A stretch of DNA of 64,000 nucleotides from Flavobacterium soyae (GCF_021245985.1 NZ_JAJQXA010000001.1:186001-250000), one strand, 5' to 3'; positions 40,967 to 49,833 are shown, counted from the first letter of the stretch. Notes: generated from the letters alone by a model not told the origin. Program-made: numbers and translations.

Positions 40967-42930
40967 GAAAAGTTCTGCTGCCCTCTTTAATTATTATTGC
41001 AGCATCTTTGCTAGTGATTAGGATCTTTTATCTGCAGATTATTGACGATTCATTCAAATTGAAATCAGAAAACAATGCAATTAAAAAAGTCTATGACTAT
41101 CCTGAACGCGGTTATATTTATGACAGAAATGGTAAGTTATTAGTTGCCAATCAGGCTTCTTATGATATCATGGTAATCCCAAGAGATATTAAAGAAAATC
41201 TTAATATCCCTGAATTTTGTGCCCTTTTAAATATTACACGAGAAGATTACGAGAAAAGAATTGCAAAGGCAAGAGTTTACAGCCCTAGGCTCCCATCTGT
41301 ATTTTTATCTCAGTTAAATAAAACCGAATTTGCTGCTTTTCAGGAAAAAATCAGAAAGTATGAAGGTTTCTATTTTCAAAAACGTTCTCTTCGTGATTAC
41401 GAAGTAGACTACGGTGCTAATATTTTTGGTTTCATTACTCAGGTAAACGAAAAACAAATTGAAGAGAATCCATACTACAACAGTGGTGATTTAATTGGAA
41501 AACAAGGTGTAGAACAAAGCTATGAAGAAATTTTACGCGGTATAAAAGGTGTAAAATATATTCAAAAGGATAAATATAACCGGGAAATTGGCGCCTACAA
41601 AGAAGGAAAATATGATACAATCGCCGTTGCCGGAGAAGATATCAATTTAACTATTGATGCCGAGCTTCAAAAGTATGGTGAAGAATTAATGATTAACAAA
41701 CGCGGTGGAATTGTTGCTATTGAACCAAAATCTGGTGAAATATTGGCATTGGTTACTGCTCCTTCTTACGATCCGGGGATTCTGGTTGGAAGACAAAGAT
41801 CTAAAAACTACACACTGTTATATCATGATTCTATTGCAAAACCTTTGTATGACCGTGGGCTTTTGGCTGAGTATCCTCCAGGTTCTCCATTTAAAATCCT
41901 AACTGGTTTAGTCGCGCTGCAGGAAGGTGTTGTCAACGAGCAGACTACTTTTATGTGTCATCATGGATTTAGTTACGGCGGTGGTCGTTTTATGAAATGC
42001 CACGGCTTTGGACCTCATCAATTACATAATGGAATTTATAATTCCTGTAACACTTACTTTGGTCAGGCTTATATGTTAACGATTAACAAATATTCAGATC
42101 CGGGTAAAGCTGTAGATGTTTGGAGCGGTCACGTAAAAAGTTTTGGTTTAGGTCAGTTTATGGGATATGATTTACCAACGGGTAAAAAAGGTAATATTCC
42201 AACATCAAAAACATACAAAAAAATCTATCCTAACGGAGGATGGCGAAGCTCAACTATTGTATCAAATGCTATTGGGCAGGGAGAGGTTTTAATGACCCCT
42301 ATTCAATTAGCAAATATGATGGCAACAGTAGCGAACCAAGGATATTATTATACGCCTCATATCATTAAAAAAATTGAAGGCAAAAAAATTGATCCTAAGT
42401 TTACAGAAAAGCATACCACAACTATTGATCAAAAATATTTCCCGCCGGTTATCAGCGGATTATTTGATGTTTACAACAAAGGTACTGCTTATGCCCTTAG
42501 AGTAAACGGAATTGATATTTGCGGAAAAACGGGAACAGCTGAGAATTATGCCAAAATAAACGGTAAAAGAGAAAAGCTTAAAGACCACTCTATTTTTGTT
42601 GCTTTTGCACCAAAAGACAATCCGAAAATTGCAATTGCAGTTATGATTGAAAATGGAGGTTTTGGAGCAACTGTTGCGGGGCCAATTGCCAGTTTAATGA
42701 TCGAAAAATATTTAAGAAAGAAAATCACAAGAACTGATTTGGAGATTCGCGTTTTAAATAAAAGTTTAGCAAGCGAATATGCCAAATTAGGCGGAATGAA
42801 CGAGGCAAGCGAAATTGAGTCGACACCAAAAGATTCTGTTTTAAAAGCTAAGATTGTAGTTCCTAAAGCAGTAACTGCTCCAAAAACAGAAGTTAAAAAA
42901 ACAATAATAGACACTACTAAAAATAATTAA
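40963..42930 (+). CDS. mrdA: penicillin-binding protein 2, elongasome transpeptidase
   Basis: 655 residues. N-terminal membrane anchor (LPSLIIIAASLLVIRIFYLQ), then the pedestal (YDYPERGYIYDRNGKLLVANQASYDI) and the transpeptidase domain. Catalytic Ser308 is in PGSPFK (S-P-F-K rather than the more common S-T-F-K), SCN is in IYNSCNTYF and KTG in CGKTGTAEN (about 522-524). It cross-links peptidoglycan during elongation with RodA, encoded 11 nt downstream. The C-terminal 50 residues are Lys/Thr/Val-rich and disordered-looking (KAKIVVPKAVTAPKTEVKKTIID). Confidence 0.96.
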   Translation: MRKVLLPSLIIIAASLLVIRIFYLQIIDDSFKLKSENNAIKKVYDYPERGYIYDRNGKLLVANQASYDIMVIPRDIKENLNIPEFCALLNITREDYEKRIAKARVYSPRLPSVFLSQLNKTEFAAFQEKIRKYEGFYFQKRSLRDYEVDYGANIFGFITQVNEKQIEENPYYNSGDLIGKQGVEQSYEEILRGIKGVKYIQKDKYNREIGAYKEGKYDTIAVAGEDINLTIDAELQKYGEELMINKRGGIVAIEPKSGEILALVTAPSYDPGILVGRQRSKNYTLLYHDSIAKPLYDRGLLAEYPPGSPFKILTGLVALQEGVVNEQTTFMCHHGFSYGGGRFMKCHGFGPHQLHNGIYNSCNTYFGQAYMLTINKYSDPGKAVDVWSGHVKSFGLGQFMGYDLPTGKKGNIPTSKTYKKIYPNGGWRSSTIVSNAIGQGEVLMTPIQLANMMATVANQGYYYTPHIIKKIEGKKIDPKFTEKHTTTIDQKYFPPVISGLFDVYNKGTAYALRVNGIDICGKTGTAENYAKINGKREKLKDHSIFVAFAPKDNPKIAIAVMIENGGFGATVAGPIASLMIEKYLRKKITRTDLEIRVLNKSLASEYAKLGGMNEASEIESTPKDSVLKAKIVVPKAVTAPKTEVKKTIIDTTKNN

Positions 42931-42941
42931 GATTATTTCAG

Positions 42942-44177
42942 ATGAAAAATCAAAGTGTAAAAAATAACATTGACTGGATAAGTGTCTTTATCTACATTGC
43001 GCTGGTAACATTGGGGTGGCTGAATATTTATTCCTCCTCATTATTATCAACCGATGGAACGTACCAAAAACAATTAATTTTTATTGGATGTACAATTCCA
43101 CTAATTTTTGTTGTGCTTTTTGTTGATGGAAAATTTTACGAAAAATACGCTAGTATCATATTTGGTGTTGCATTATTGTCTTTGGCGGGATTGTTTCTCT
43201 TTGGAAAAACTATTGCCGGTCAGCGATGCTGGTATGCCATAGGAAGTTTCACGCTTCAGCCGTCAGAGTTTGCAAAAGCCGCTACATCATTGGCATTAGC
43301 CAAATATTTAAGTGATACGCAAATTAACCTAAAAGAAACTAACAGGCAGTTACAGGCTTTAGCGATTGTATTTCTGCCTGTATTGCTTATTCTGCCACAG
43401 CCCGATCCGGGAAGTGCGTTAATCTATAGCGTTTTTATTCTTGTTTTATTTAGAGAAGGACTGCCGGCCTGGTACGTTTGGACAGGTTTTATTACCATCC
43501 TATTATTTGTTTTAACGCTTATCTTAGAACCGTATGTCGTTATTTTAATTTCACTGGGTGTTCTAATTATTATACATTTTAAAGGAAGGGCAGTTGACAG
43601 GAATATCCTTTTAAGCGCAATTTTACTGGCCCTTATCTCTGGATTTGTCTTTTCTGTTGATTATGTATTCGACAATGTATTTAAACAGCATCATAGAGAT
43701 CGTTTCAATATTCTTTTAGGAAAAACAGTAGATATGAAAGGTATCGGTTATAATACTAACCAATCTGAAATTGCTATTGGGTCCGGAGGATGGCTTGGAA
43801 AAGGTTTCTTAGAAGGAACACAAACTAAAGGAGGATTCGTTCCTGAACAGCATACCGATTACATTTTCACAACAGTTGGCGAAGAATGGGGATTTATTGG
43901 TTCTTTGATTGTTATTTTACTTTTTACCGGTTTATTCCTAAGAGTAATTTATTTAGCCGAAAGGCAAAAAACTAAATTCAGCCGGGTTTATGGCTATTGT
44001 GTCGCAGGAATTTTATTTATACATTTCTTTGTAAACATTGCAATGGTTATTGGTGTTTTTCCAACAATTGGAGTTCCGCTGCCCTTCTTTTCTTATGGAG
44101 GTTCCGGACTTTGGGGCTTCACTATTTTATTGTTCATCTTCTTAAAAATGGATGCTAATAAAGTGAATGAATGGTAG
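42942..44177 (+). CDS. rodA: RodA, SEDS glycosyltransferase
   Basis: 411 residues, about ten membrane helices. SEDS motifs include FGKTIAGQRCWYAIGSFTLQPSEFAKAATSLALAKYLS, LPQPDPGSALIYSVFILVLFREGL, GSGGWLGKGFLEGTQTKGGFVPEQHTDYIFTTVGEEWGFIG and the terminal VFPTIGVPLPFFSYGGSGLWGF. It polymerises lipid II in the elongasome with PBP2. As the last gene of the mre cluster it is assigned RodA rather than FtsW. Confidence 0.96.
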   Translation: MKNQSVKNNIDWISVFIYIALVTLGWLNIYSSSLLSTDGTYQKQLIFIGCTIPLIFVVLFVDGKFYEKYASIIFGVALLSLAGLFLFGKTIAGQRCWYAIGSFTLQPSEFAKAATSLALAKYLSDTQINLKETNRQLQALAIVFLPVLLILPQPDPGSALIYSVFILVLFREGLPAWYVWTGFITILLFVLTLILEPYVVILISLGVLIIIHFKGRAVDRNILLSAILLALISGFVFSVDYVFDNVFKQHHRDRFNILLGKTVDMKGIGYNTNQSEIAIGSGGWLGKGFLEGTQTKGGFVPEQHTDYIFTTVGEEWGFIGSLIVILLFTGLFLRVIYLAERQKTKFSRVYGYCVAGILFIHFFVNIAMVIGVFPTIGVPLPFFSYGGSGLWGFTILLFIFLKMDANKVNEW

Positions 44178-44289
44178 GATTTAAATTTAAAAACTCAATA
44201 TTTTAAATTTTAAATTCCAATTATAGAAACTTCTCTTTCCATTGGATAACAAAATAAAAAATCATTCTTATAAGTTCTTTCTATAAAAC

Positions 44290-44395
44290 ATAGCCCACGG
44301 TTTCAACCGTGGGAAACGAATGAAATAGAGAATGGAATACAACATAACATACGATTACATATATTGAGAGTACCACGGTTGAAACCGTGGGCTAT
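44290..44395. repeat. REP-like inverted repeat element with nested palindromes
   Basis: Arms 44290-44312 (ATAGCCCACGGTTTCAACCG...) and 44373-44395 are exact 23-bp reverse complements. Each arm is itself a hairpin (CCCACGGTT/AACCGTGGG). The 60 bp between them is not similar elsewhere in the window. The design matches paired REP units. No transposase is in the window. Confidence 0.85.
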
Positions 44396-44460
44396 ATTTA
44401 AAATGCGGTATAATTCAATTAACTATTTGAATAGATTCATCTAAATAACAGAAAACAAAA

Positions 44461-44490
44461 AAAGTCCAAAGTTTTTAAACTTCGGACTTT
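44461..44490 (-). terminator. terminator of dedA
   Basis: AAAGTCCGAAGTTT/AAACTTTGGACTTT on the minus strand, one wobble, followed by a T run; 20 nt after the dedA stop. Confidence 0.8.
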
Positions 44491-44509
44491 TTTATTTTAT
44501 TCTTTGATA

Positions 44510-45190
44510 TTATATTTCTTCGCTTGGTCTCTTTTTTAAGAGTTTTAAAAGAACCGGAAATGTCGAAATGATAATGATTATTATAATGATGTATTCAATA
44601 TGTTCTTTTAAATCAATTCCTTTTTTCAAAAACACACCGTATAAGTAATGTCCGGCAAAGATTAAAATAAATGACCATAAGAAAGAACTCAAGATATTAT
44701 AAAACATAAATTTCTTTTTATCCATAGAAACTATTCCCGCAATGATTGGTGCAAAAGTTCTAAAGATTGGCAGGAAACGTGCATAAATAATTGCTTTTCC
44801 GCCGTATTTTTCAAAGAAATCTTTTGATTGCAAAAGGTATTTTTTCTTGAACCAAAATGTATCTTCTTTTTTAAACAAATAATAACCGCTTTTTGCTCCA
44901 AACCAATAACCTGTCATGTTTCCTAAAACTCCCATAAATGCAACAGCAGTAGAAAGCAAAAATACATTGATAAAATCTCCCGGAATATAAACAACATTTT
45001 GAATTAAGTCACGGCTGTAAATACCTGCCAAAAAAAGCAGACTATCTCCTGGTAGAAAAAAACCTGCAAAAAGTCCTGTTTCGGCAAAAACTATAAACAG
45101 AACAATAAATAACCCAATCTCAAAACCTCCGATACTTAAAGTTATATAGAATTCAGGGTTTAGTAACTGGGTCCACTCAAAATTATTCAT
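44510..45190 (-). CDS. DedA family membrane protein
   Basis: 226 residues. SNARE-associated/DedA signature: ETGLFAGFFLPGDSLLFLAG near residues 37-56, then GNMTGYWFGAKSGYYLFKKEDTFWFKKKYLLQSKDFFEKYGGKAIIYARFLPIFRTFAPIIAGI with the conserved F/Y-G-G...R-P-R like stretch. About five membrane helices; the C-terminus is isoleucine-rich. DedA proteins flip undecaprenyl phosphate or phospholipids; which applies here is unknown. Confidence 0.93.
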   Translation of the reverse strand: MNNFEWTQLLNPEFYITLSIGGFEIGLFIVLFIVFAETGLFAGFFLPGDSLLFLAGIYSRDLIQNVVYIPGDFINVFLLSTAVAFMGVLGNMTGYWFGAKSGYYLFKKEDTFWFKKKYLLQSKDFFEKYGGKAIIYARFLPIFRTFAPIIAGIVSMDKKKFMFYNILSSFLWSFILIFAGHYLYGVFLKKGIDLKEHIEYIIIIIIIISTFPVLLKLLKKRPSEEI

Positions 45191-45284
45191 AAACGAATTT
45201 GATTATACTTATAAGTTTGTGAAATTAACAATAATTTACCTTAACCACAATTAAAAGCCATATTTTAAAGATAAATTAACTATT

Positions 45285-45315
45285 AAAAAAGCCCGAAGAT
45301 TATACTCGGGCTTTT
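45285..45315 (-). terminator. terminator of the HMA protein gene
   Basis: AAAAGCCCGA/TCGGGCTTTT stem with a T run on the minus strand, directly after the stop at 45320. Confidence 0.85.
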
Positions 45316-45319
45316 AAAA

Positions 45320-45664
45320 TTATTTTTCTCTCTCATACTTACAGCAAGAATGAAGATTTTCATAATCAGCATCTGCGGCCTTTACTTCTTTTGTATCATG
45401 TCCAACTTTTGCAATTGCAGCATTCAAATCTTGTGGAGAAGATTTCTCTTCATTTAAAATCACAGTAAGCTGATGTGTGCTAATATCCCAAGAAGCAGTT
45501 TTTACACCCGGAACTCCAAATGCAGCTTTTTCAATTCGCTTTTTACACTGTTCACAGTTTCCGTTAACTTCTACAGTATATTTTAAATTCTTATTTTTTT
45601 TAGTTTGAGCCTGAGCCGAAAACCCTAAAAAAGTTATCATTGCTATTAAAATCAAATTTTTCAT
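45320..45664 (-). CDS. exported heavy-metal-associated (HMA) domain protein
   Basis: 114 residues. Signal peptide ends FSAQAQ at about residue 20. The HMA fold has its metal site at CEQC (residues 37-40, VEVNGNCEQCKKRIEKAAFGVPGVKTASWD), and the C-terminus adds HSCCKYE, a second thiol group unusual for the family. It is likely a periplasmic soft-metal (copper or similar) carrier. It lies downstream of a TonB receptor and a HYC_CC_PP protein on the same strand. The upstream gap is a hexamer repeat (45694-45763). Confidence 0.88.
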   Translation of the reverse strand: MKNLILIAMITFLGFSAQAQTKKNKNLKYTVEVNGNCEQCKKRIEKAAFGVPGVKTASWDISTHQLTVILNEEKSSPQDLNAAIAKVGHDTKEVKAADADYENLHSCCKYEREK

Positions 45665-45693
45665 TGTCTGTTATTTAGTGTTATAAATTTATT

Positions 45694-45763
45694 ATTGATA
45701 TTGATATTGATATTGATATTGATATTGATATTGATATTGATATTGATATTGATATTGATATTA
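45694..45763. repeat. hexanucleotide tandem repeat (ATTGAT)n, about 11 copies
   Basis: An uninterrupted run of ATTGAT units, about 70 bp, filling most of the 104 bp between the TonB receptor stop and the HMA gene start. A simple repeat of this length is prone to slip. It lies in the likely leader or promoter of the HMA gene. Confidence 0.95.
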
Positions 45764-45768
45764 AATAC

Positions 45769-47775
45769 CTATTTTATTTTAAAACGTAATCCTGCATAAT
45801 ACATCTGTCCAAAAATTGGTGCATAAGCAACAGAAGCATCAAAGTTTGGTCCAAAAGGATCATTTGCTCCTAAAATTGCTTTTTGCTGTTTGTAATTTCC
45901 AATATTCTCTCCTCCAATATATACCTCAAAAACTGGCGAGAAAATCCTTGTAACCTGAGCATTCATAACGACATACGAGGGTGAGAAATCAGGAAATTGA
46001 TCTTCAGCAGGATTTGAAGCTGTGTACGGAAGCTGTTGTTTTCCAGACCAGTTAAAGGTATAATCGAACTTCCATTGCCTGCCATTACTTAAATTTGTTT
46101 CGTATTCTAAATTCCCCAGAAAACGATGTTTTGCCTGAAGCGGGCGCTGAAAAGTTCCTCTTAAATAATCTGTTTGTATGTCATAATATTTATAAGCCGT
46201 TCTTAAATTTAAGTTGTGAATTAGCTCATAATTAAATTCAATCTGAATACTATTAGCAAAAGAACTTCCTTTTAGATTATAAAACAAAACTTCCTGCGGA
46301 CTCTGCATTAAATCTACAACGGCCTGGTTTTGAAAATCGGTTCTGTAGATATCAAATCCGGCATCGGCATTTTTACCAAAAAGTTTAAATTTCTGCGAAA
46401 AACTAACTCCGTAATTCCATGCAATTTCCGGATTTAATCCATAGATTTTTCCACTGTTATCTAAAATTGAAAATGTTCTCGAACTTGCAAAAAGCTGCTG
46501 ATTCTCGGCAAAAATATTAGCCGAACGTTTTCCTCTTCCGGCAGAGAAACGAATTACTCCATTTTTCCAGGGATTGTATCTCACATGAAGTCTCGGTGTA
46601 GCAAAAAAACCTAAACGGTTATGATTGTCTACTCTTCCTCCTAAAATTATGCTGAAGTTATCTGTATTGTCATAAGTATATTCAAAAAATGCTCCAACCG
46701 AATTATCGATTCTACTGTAATCCGTAACATTTACAAACTCCTGATATTGATCGTATGAAAAATTTAAACCAGTCGTAAATTTATGCATCGTATTATTGAT
46801 AATCGAATTAAAAATTAAATTCGAATAAAAACTATTCTGCTTAATATCATATTGATTTAAACCAAAATATGAATCTTGTTTATGACTATTGAAAGCATTT
46901 TGAAATCCGATGCTTTGATAGGGCATATCTTTAAAAACATATCCTATTTTCGTAGACACATCAAAACGTTCTGTATTGATTTCTGAACCCCAATGATTGG
47001 TAGTTCCTCGATCACGGTCTTTATCAAAATCAACTTCTCCGGTCTGTTTTTTATCATTCATGTATCTGAAATTGATAAAACTTACCAAACCACTTTCGGG
47101 ATCATAATATTGATAACGGTTTAAAACATTTATTTGTTTTCCTAACGGATTGTCTAAAAAACCGTCATCGTTCATGTCGTTCTTAGCAACACGCGCATTT
47201 CCATGAACAAATAAACTTGTTGCCCATTTATCAGATAATTTTTTATTGAAATGCGTATTCAATTCAAATCTGGAATCGGTAGACCCATAAGCGTTCAGAA
47301 AAAATGGAATATCACTTAATGGTTTTAAAAGTTCGGTATTTATTTGTCCCGAAATACTTTCGTAACCATTAATAACACTTCCGGCACCTTTGGTAATCTG
47401 AACACTTTCGATCCAGGTTCCAGGTGTAAAAGACAAGCCATAAGCTTGTGACGCTCCGCGAACTGAAGGAATATTTTCTTCTGTTATCATTAAATACGGA
47501 CTTGTTAAGCCCAGCATTTTGATTTGTTTCGTTCCTGTTAAAGCATCAGAAAAATTGACATCAATTGATGGATTTGTCTCAAAGCTTTCGGCAAGATTAC
47601 AACATGCTGCTTTTAAGAGTTCTTTACTAGTAATTAAAGACGTATTTGCGGTAACGGTATAGGATTTTGTAATTCCTTTTTGCTTTTTTGTAATTTTTAC
47701 TTCCTCTAGATTTTCTTGTGAAAACACAGAAACCGAAAGCAAAAACATCACAAAAAGCACGATATTATTTGACAT
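45769..47775 (-). CDS. TonB-dependent receptor, probable metal-linked
   Basis: 668 residues from ATG 47775 (MSNNIVLFVMFLLSVSVFSQ), which gives a good signal peptide; an ATG 48 nt upstream would place a hydrophilic stretch before it. A TonB-box-like EEVKITKKQKG and a plug at about 40-165 follow (CCNLAESFETNPSIDVNFSDALTGTKQIKMLGLTSPYLMITEENIPSVRG...; ITKGAGSVINGYESISGQINTELL). The barrel ends YAGLRFKIK. The plug starts with AACCNLAESF, a Cys pair. Position between an HMA protein and a HYC_CC_PP protein suggests copper or another thiophilic metal. Substrate not proven. Confidence 0.9.
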   Translation of the reverse strand: MSNNIVLFVMFLLSVSVFSQENLEEVKITKKQKGITKSYTVTANTSLITSKELLKAACCNLAESFETNPSIDVNFSDALTGTKQIKMLGLTSPYLMITEENIPSVRGASQAYGLSFTPGTWIESVQITKGAGSVINGYESISGQINTELLKPLSDIPFFLNAYGSTDSRFELNTHFNKKLSDKWATSLFVHGNARVAKNDMNDDGFLDNPLGKQINVLNRYQYYDPESGLVSFINFRYMNDKKQTGEVDFDKDRDRGTTNHWGSEINTERFDVSTKIGYVFKDMPYQSIGFQNAFNSHKQDSYFGLNQYDIKQNSFYSNLIFNSIINNTMHKFTTGLNFSYDQYQEFVNVTDYSRIDNSVGAFFEYTYDNTDNFSIILGGRVDNHNRLGFFATPRLHVRYNPWKNGVIRFSAGRGKRSANIFAENQQLFASSRTFSILDNSGKIYGLNPEIAWNYGVSFSQKFKLFGKNADAGFDIYRTDFQNQAVVDLMQSPQEVLFYNLKGSSFANSIQIEFNYELIHNLNLRTAYKYYDIQTDYLRGTFQRPLQAKHRFLGNLEYETNLSNGRQWKFDYTFNWSGKQQLPYTASNPAEDQFPDFSPSYVVMNAQVTRIFSPVFEVYIGGENIGNYKQQKAILGANDPFGPNFDASVAYAPIFGQMYYAGLRFKIK

Positions 47776-47888
47776 AAAAAAGATTTTAATGTTATTTAGA
47801 AATTCTGTTTTTAAGTTTCTCACGAAGAAGAAACGTTCAACAGTCTATTACAAACCTTATAAAGAAGGCTTGATTCTAAACATTAAAA

Positions 47889-48287
47889 TCAGGAATAAAA
47901 AATGTATTGATTATATAGCTTAAATAAGGGGGGCGAATTTGCATCAGAATAATACGAAATAACCTGATTGTTTTTGAAGTTTGGAATTGACAAAAACGCA
48001 ATAGGTTTGTATTCCTGAATTACAGCTGGAAATGCAAGCTGAAAAAAGAAAACCTTAAAAGTTGCATCGCTTGATTTTTTTTCAAATTTTACAACTTTGT
48101 CTTTACAGCAAGATGATTTCTCTTCTTTTGCCCCACAGCATTTTTTTTCAGGTGATACAGAAGCTGAAGTATTTAAAGACACAGAAGCTATTTTTCCTCC
48201 GCAATAATGCACATCAAAAGCAAACCCCGTGTTGGAAACCAACAATAGGAACGCTAAAAATAATATTGTGCACTTTTTTAAACTCAT
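47889..48287 (-). CDS. HYC_CC_PP family protein
   Basis: 132 residues. The signal peptide ends NTGFAF near residue 24. The family signature HYCGGKI (His27-Cys29) is followed by Cys pairs at 50-51 (KKCCGAK) and 60-61 (SSCCKDK), and a hydrophobic/proline end. It is an exported, likely metal-binding protein. It begins the HYC_CC_PP / TonB receptor / HMA cluster. The -7 box TACTTTTG ends four bases before the ATG, so the message may be almost leaderless. Confidence 0.88.
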   Translation of the reverse strand: MSLKKCTILFLAFLLLVSNTGFAFDVHYCGGKIASVSLNTSASVSPEKKCCGAKEEKSSCCKDKVVKFEKKSSDATFKVFFFQLAFPAVIQEYKPIAFLSIPNFKNNQVISYYSDANSPPLFKLYNQYIFYS

Positions 48288-48291
48288 ACTG

Positions 48292-48299
48292 CAAAAGTA
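48292..48299 (-). promoter_or_regulatory. promoter -7 box of the HYC_CC_PP gene
   Basis: Minus-strand TACTTTTG with only CAGT between it and the ATG at 48287. The start site predicted from the consensus falls on or next to the start codon. Confidence 0.6.
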
Positions 48300-48333
48300 T
48301 TCAAAAAGACTTGGATAAAAATATAATAAAATG

Positions 48334-48780
48334 TTATTTTTTTAAATTCTGAAGCTGGTAGTAAAATGCCGGAATAAACAAAAGTACAAATATGGGCTGA
48401 ATAATAAATCTTCGAACATAAAACAACAGCCAGCTTTTCTCTGGAAAATATTCAACAATTATAAAAAACATTGCGAAAAGAACTACTGAAAAAAAAGTGT
48501 ATAAAAAGGAACTAAAAATTAAAATTCCTTTATCCTTAAAAAGCGTATAAATCAGAATAAGAGATAAAGCAGTATTTAAAACAAACCGAAGTAAAAGATT
48601 CAGGAAAAGTTTTAACGAATCAACTTCTGGTAATTTGATATTATTAAAATCCGATTCAAAATAATCTAAAAACGGGTCATAAAAGATAGAACGTTCAAAG
48701 GCTCTTATCAACCCGAAACAGCAAATAACAAGTATCGAAATGAAAACTTTATTTTTTTCTTCTCTTATTTTATTTAGCAT
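48334..48780 (-). CDS. exosortase F-associated membrane protein
   Basis: 148 residues with four hydrophobic segments (VFISILVICCFGLIRAFE; LFLNLLLRFVLNTALSLILIYTLF; ILIFSSFLYTFFSVVLFAMFFII; FVLLFIPAFYY). R-F-E near the N-terminus and FYDPFLDYF are typical of the small protein always found beside XrtF. It overlaps the end of xrtF by 11 nt and should be coupled to it. Its exact role in the exosortase system is unknown. Confidence 0.85.
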   Translation of the reverse strand: MLNKIREEKNKVFISILVICCFGLIRAFERSIFYDPFLDYFESDFNNIKLPEVDSLKLFLNLLLRFVLNTALSLILIYTLFKDKGILIFSSFLYTFFSVVLFAMFFIIVEYFPEKSWLLFYVRRFIIQPIFVLLFIPAFYYQLQNLKK

Positions 48781-49306
48781 ATTTCGAAAATTTATTAACC
48801 CAGATAATCCATAAAATAAAAACAGTTCCGTAAATAATTAACGGAAAAAGGACGCCGTGCAAAAAATGACTTTTTTCAGGAAAATGAAATAACAAAATTG
48901 TCAATAAAGCGATTCGGGCAATATTTAAAATATAAATAAACACGATTCCAAACAGGATATAATATAAGGTAACTTTAAACTTACCCGAAAATGCAAGCAC
49001 AAAAGAAATAAATAAGATAATAACGCTTACAGCATTGCAGCCTTCTATAATTCTAACAATGTAATGATTGCTATATAGAACTTCTAACCAGGAACTGGAA
49101 AAGCTTTTTTGAACTTTTATATCAAAATTAAAAGCATGAAGCAGCTGCTCGACATTACGGCCAACCAAATTTGTAATTCCGTCGACTTCATCAGCTTTAA
49201 AGCTGTTCAAATAAAATTTATATAATAGCGTTAATGCAATGTAAGCTGCAAAAAAAGTACCTATAAAAATTAAAAACGGCTTGAATTGGGCTAGATATTT
49301 TTTCAA
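48770..49306 (-). CDS. xrtF: exosortase XrtF
   Basis: 178 residues, several membrane helices. The exosortase triad is visible: Cys90 in RIIEGCNAVSVIILFISF, Arg131 in LNIARIALL, and His150 in SHFLHGVLFP. XrtF is the Flavobacteriia form. It is thought to process C-terminally tagged exported proteins at the membrane. The partner gene (48334-48780) overlaps it. A TAAATTTG promoter is at 49320-49327. No obvious tagged substrate gene is in the window. Confidence 0.9.
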   Translation of the reverse strand: MKKYLAQFKPFLIFIGTFFAAYIALTLLYKFYLNSFKADEVDGITNLVGRNVEQLLHAFNFDIKVQKSFSSSWLEVLYSNHYIVRIIEGCNAVSVIILFISFVLAFSGKFKVTLYYILFGIVFIYILNIARIALLTILLFHFPEKSHFLHGVLFPLIIYGTVFILWIIWVNKFSKYAK

Positions 49307-49319
49307 CAGATTTTTTTTT

Positions 49320-49327
49320 CAAATTTA
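49320..49327 (-). promoter_or_regulatory. promoter -7 box of xrtF
   Basis: Minus-strand TAAATTTG, matching TAnnTTTG, 13 nt before the ATG. Confidence 0.5.
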
Positions 49328-49352
49328 TGTATTTTTTGAGTTCAGCTTTAAA

Positions 49353-49360
49353 TACTTTTG
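49353..49360 (+). promoter_or_regulatory. promoter -7 box of the GAF/fRMsr gene
   Basis: TACTTTTG, matching TAnnTTTG, 17 nt before the ATG at 49378; divergent to the xrtF promoter. Confidence 0.6.
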
Positions 49361-49377
49361 TATAAAATTTTCAAATC

Positions 49378-49833
49378 ATGACATTTCAAGAATTACAACC
49401 AAAAATAAGTGCTATAGTATCTGATAATAAAAAAGTTAGAGACGAAAAAATACTAGCTGTCTGCCAATTATTAAACGAAAATGTAGAATATTACAATTGG
49501 GTTGGTTTTTATTTTGCAAATCACGAAAATAAAACACTTCATTTAGGCCCTTATGTAGGGGCTGAAACAGATCATACTGTTATTCCTTTTGGGAAAGGAA
49601 TCTGCGGACAAGTTGCTGAAAGCAATGCTAATTTTGTTGTGCCAGATGTAAAAGCACAAGACAATTATATTGCCTGCAGTTTAACAGTAAAATCTGAAAT
49701 CGTTGTTCCGCTTTTTGTAAATGGAGTAAATATTGGCCAAATCGATATTGACAGCCACGTAATTGATCCGTTTACAGAAGCTGATGAAAGATTTTTGGAG
49801 CTTGTTAACCAAGAAGTTGCGAAGTTATTCTAG
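49378..49833 (+). CDS. GAF-type free methionine-R-sulfoxide reductase
   Basis: 151 residues, a single GAF domain of the fRMsr family, which reduces free Met-R-sulfoxide. The signature WVGFYFANHENKTLHLGPYVG is followed by FGKGICGQVAE (C76) and DNYIACSLTVKSEIVVPLFVNGVNIGQIDIDS (C100). C76 and C100 correspond by spacing to E. coli Cys94 and Cys118. The position of E. coli Cys84 is His66 here, so one of the three family cysteines is missing. Location beside xrtF is a usual Flavobacteriia neighbourhood. Confidence 0.85.
   Translation: MTFQELQPKISAIVSDNKKVRDEKILAVCQLLNENVEYYNWVGFYFANHENKTLHLGPYVGAETDHTVIPFGKGICGQVAESNANFVVPDVKAQDNYIACSLTVKSEIVVPLFVNGVNIGQIDIDSHVIDPFTEADERFLELVNQEVAKLF

Larger units (their letters stand above)
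44178..44509. other. 332-bp intergenic region after rodA
   Basis: No ORF. It contains the REP-like inverted repeat (44290-44395) and the dedA terminator (44461-44490). Confidence 0.7.

Noticed and set aside
45694..45763. CRISPR array
   Set aside because: The ATTGAT units are contiguous 6-mers without spacers; no cas genes in the window.
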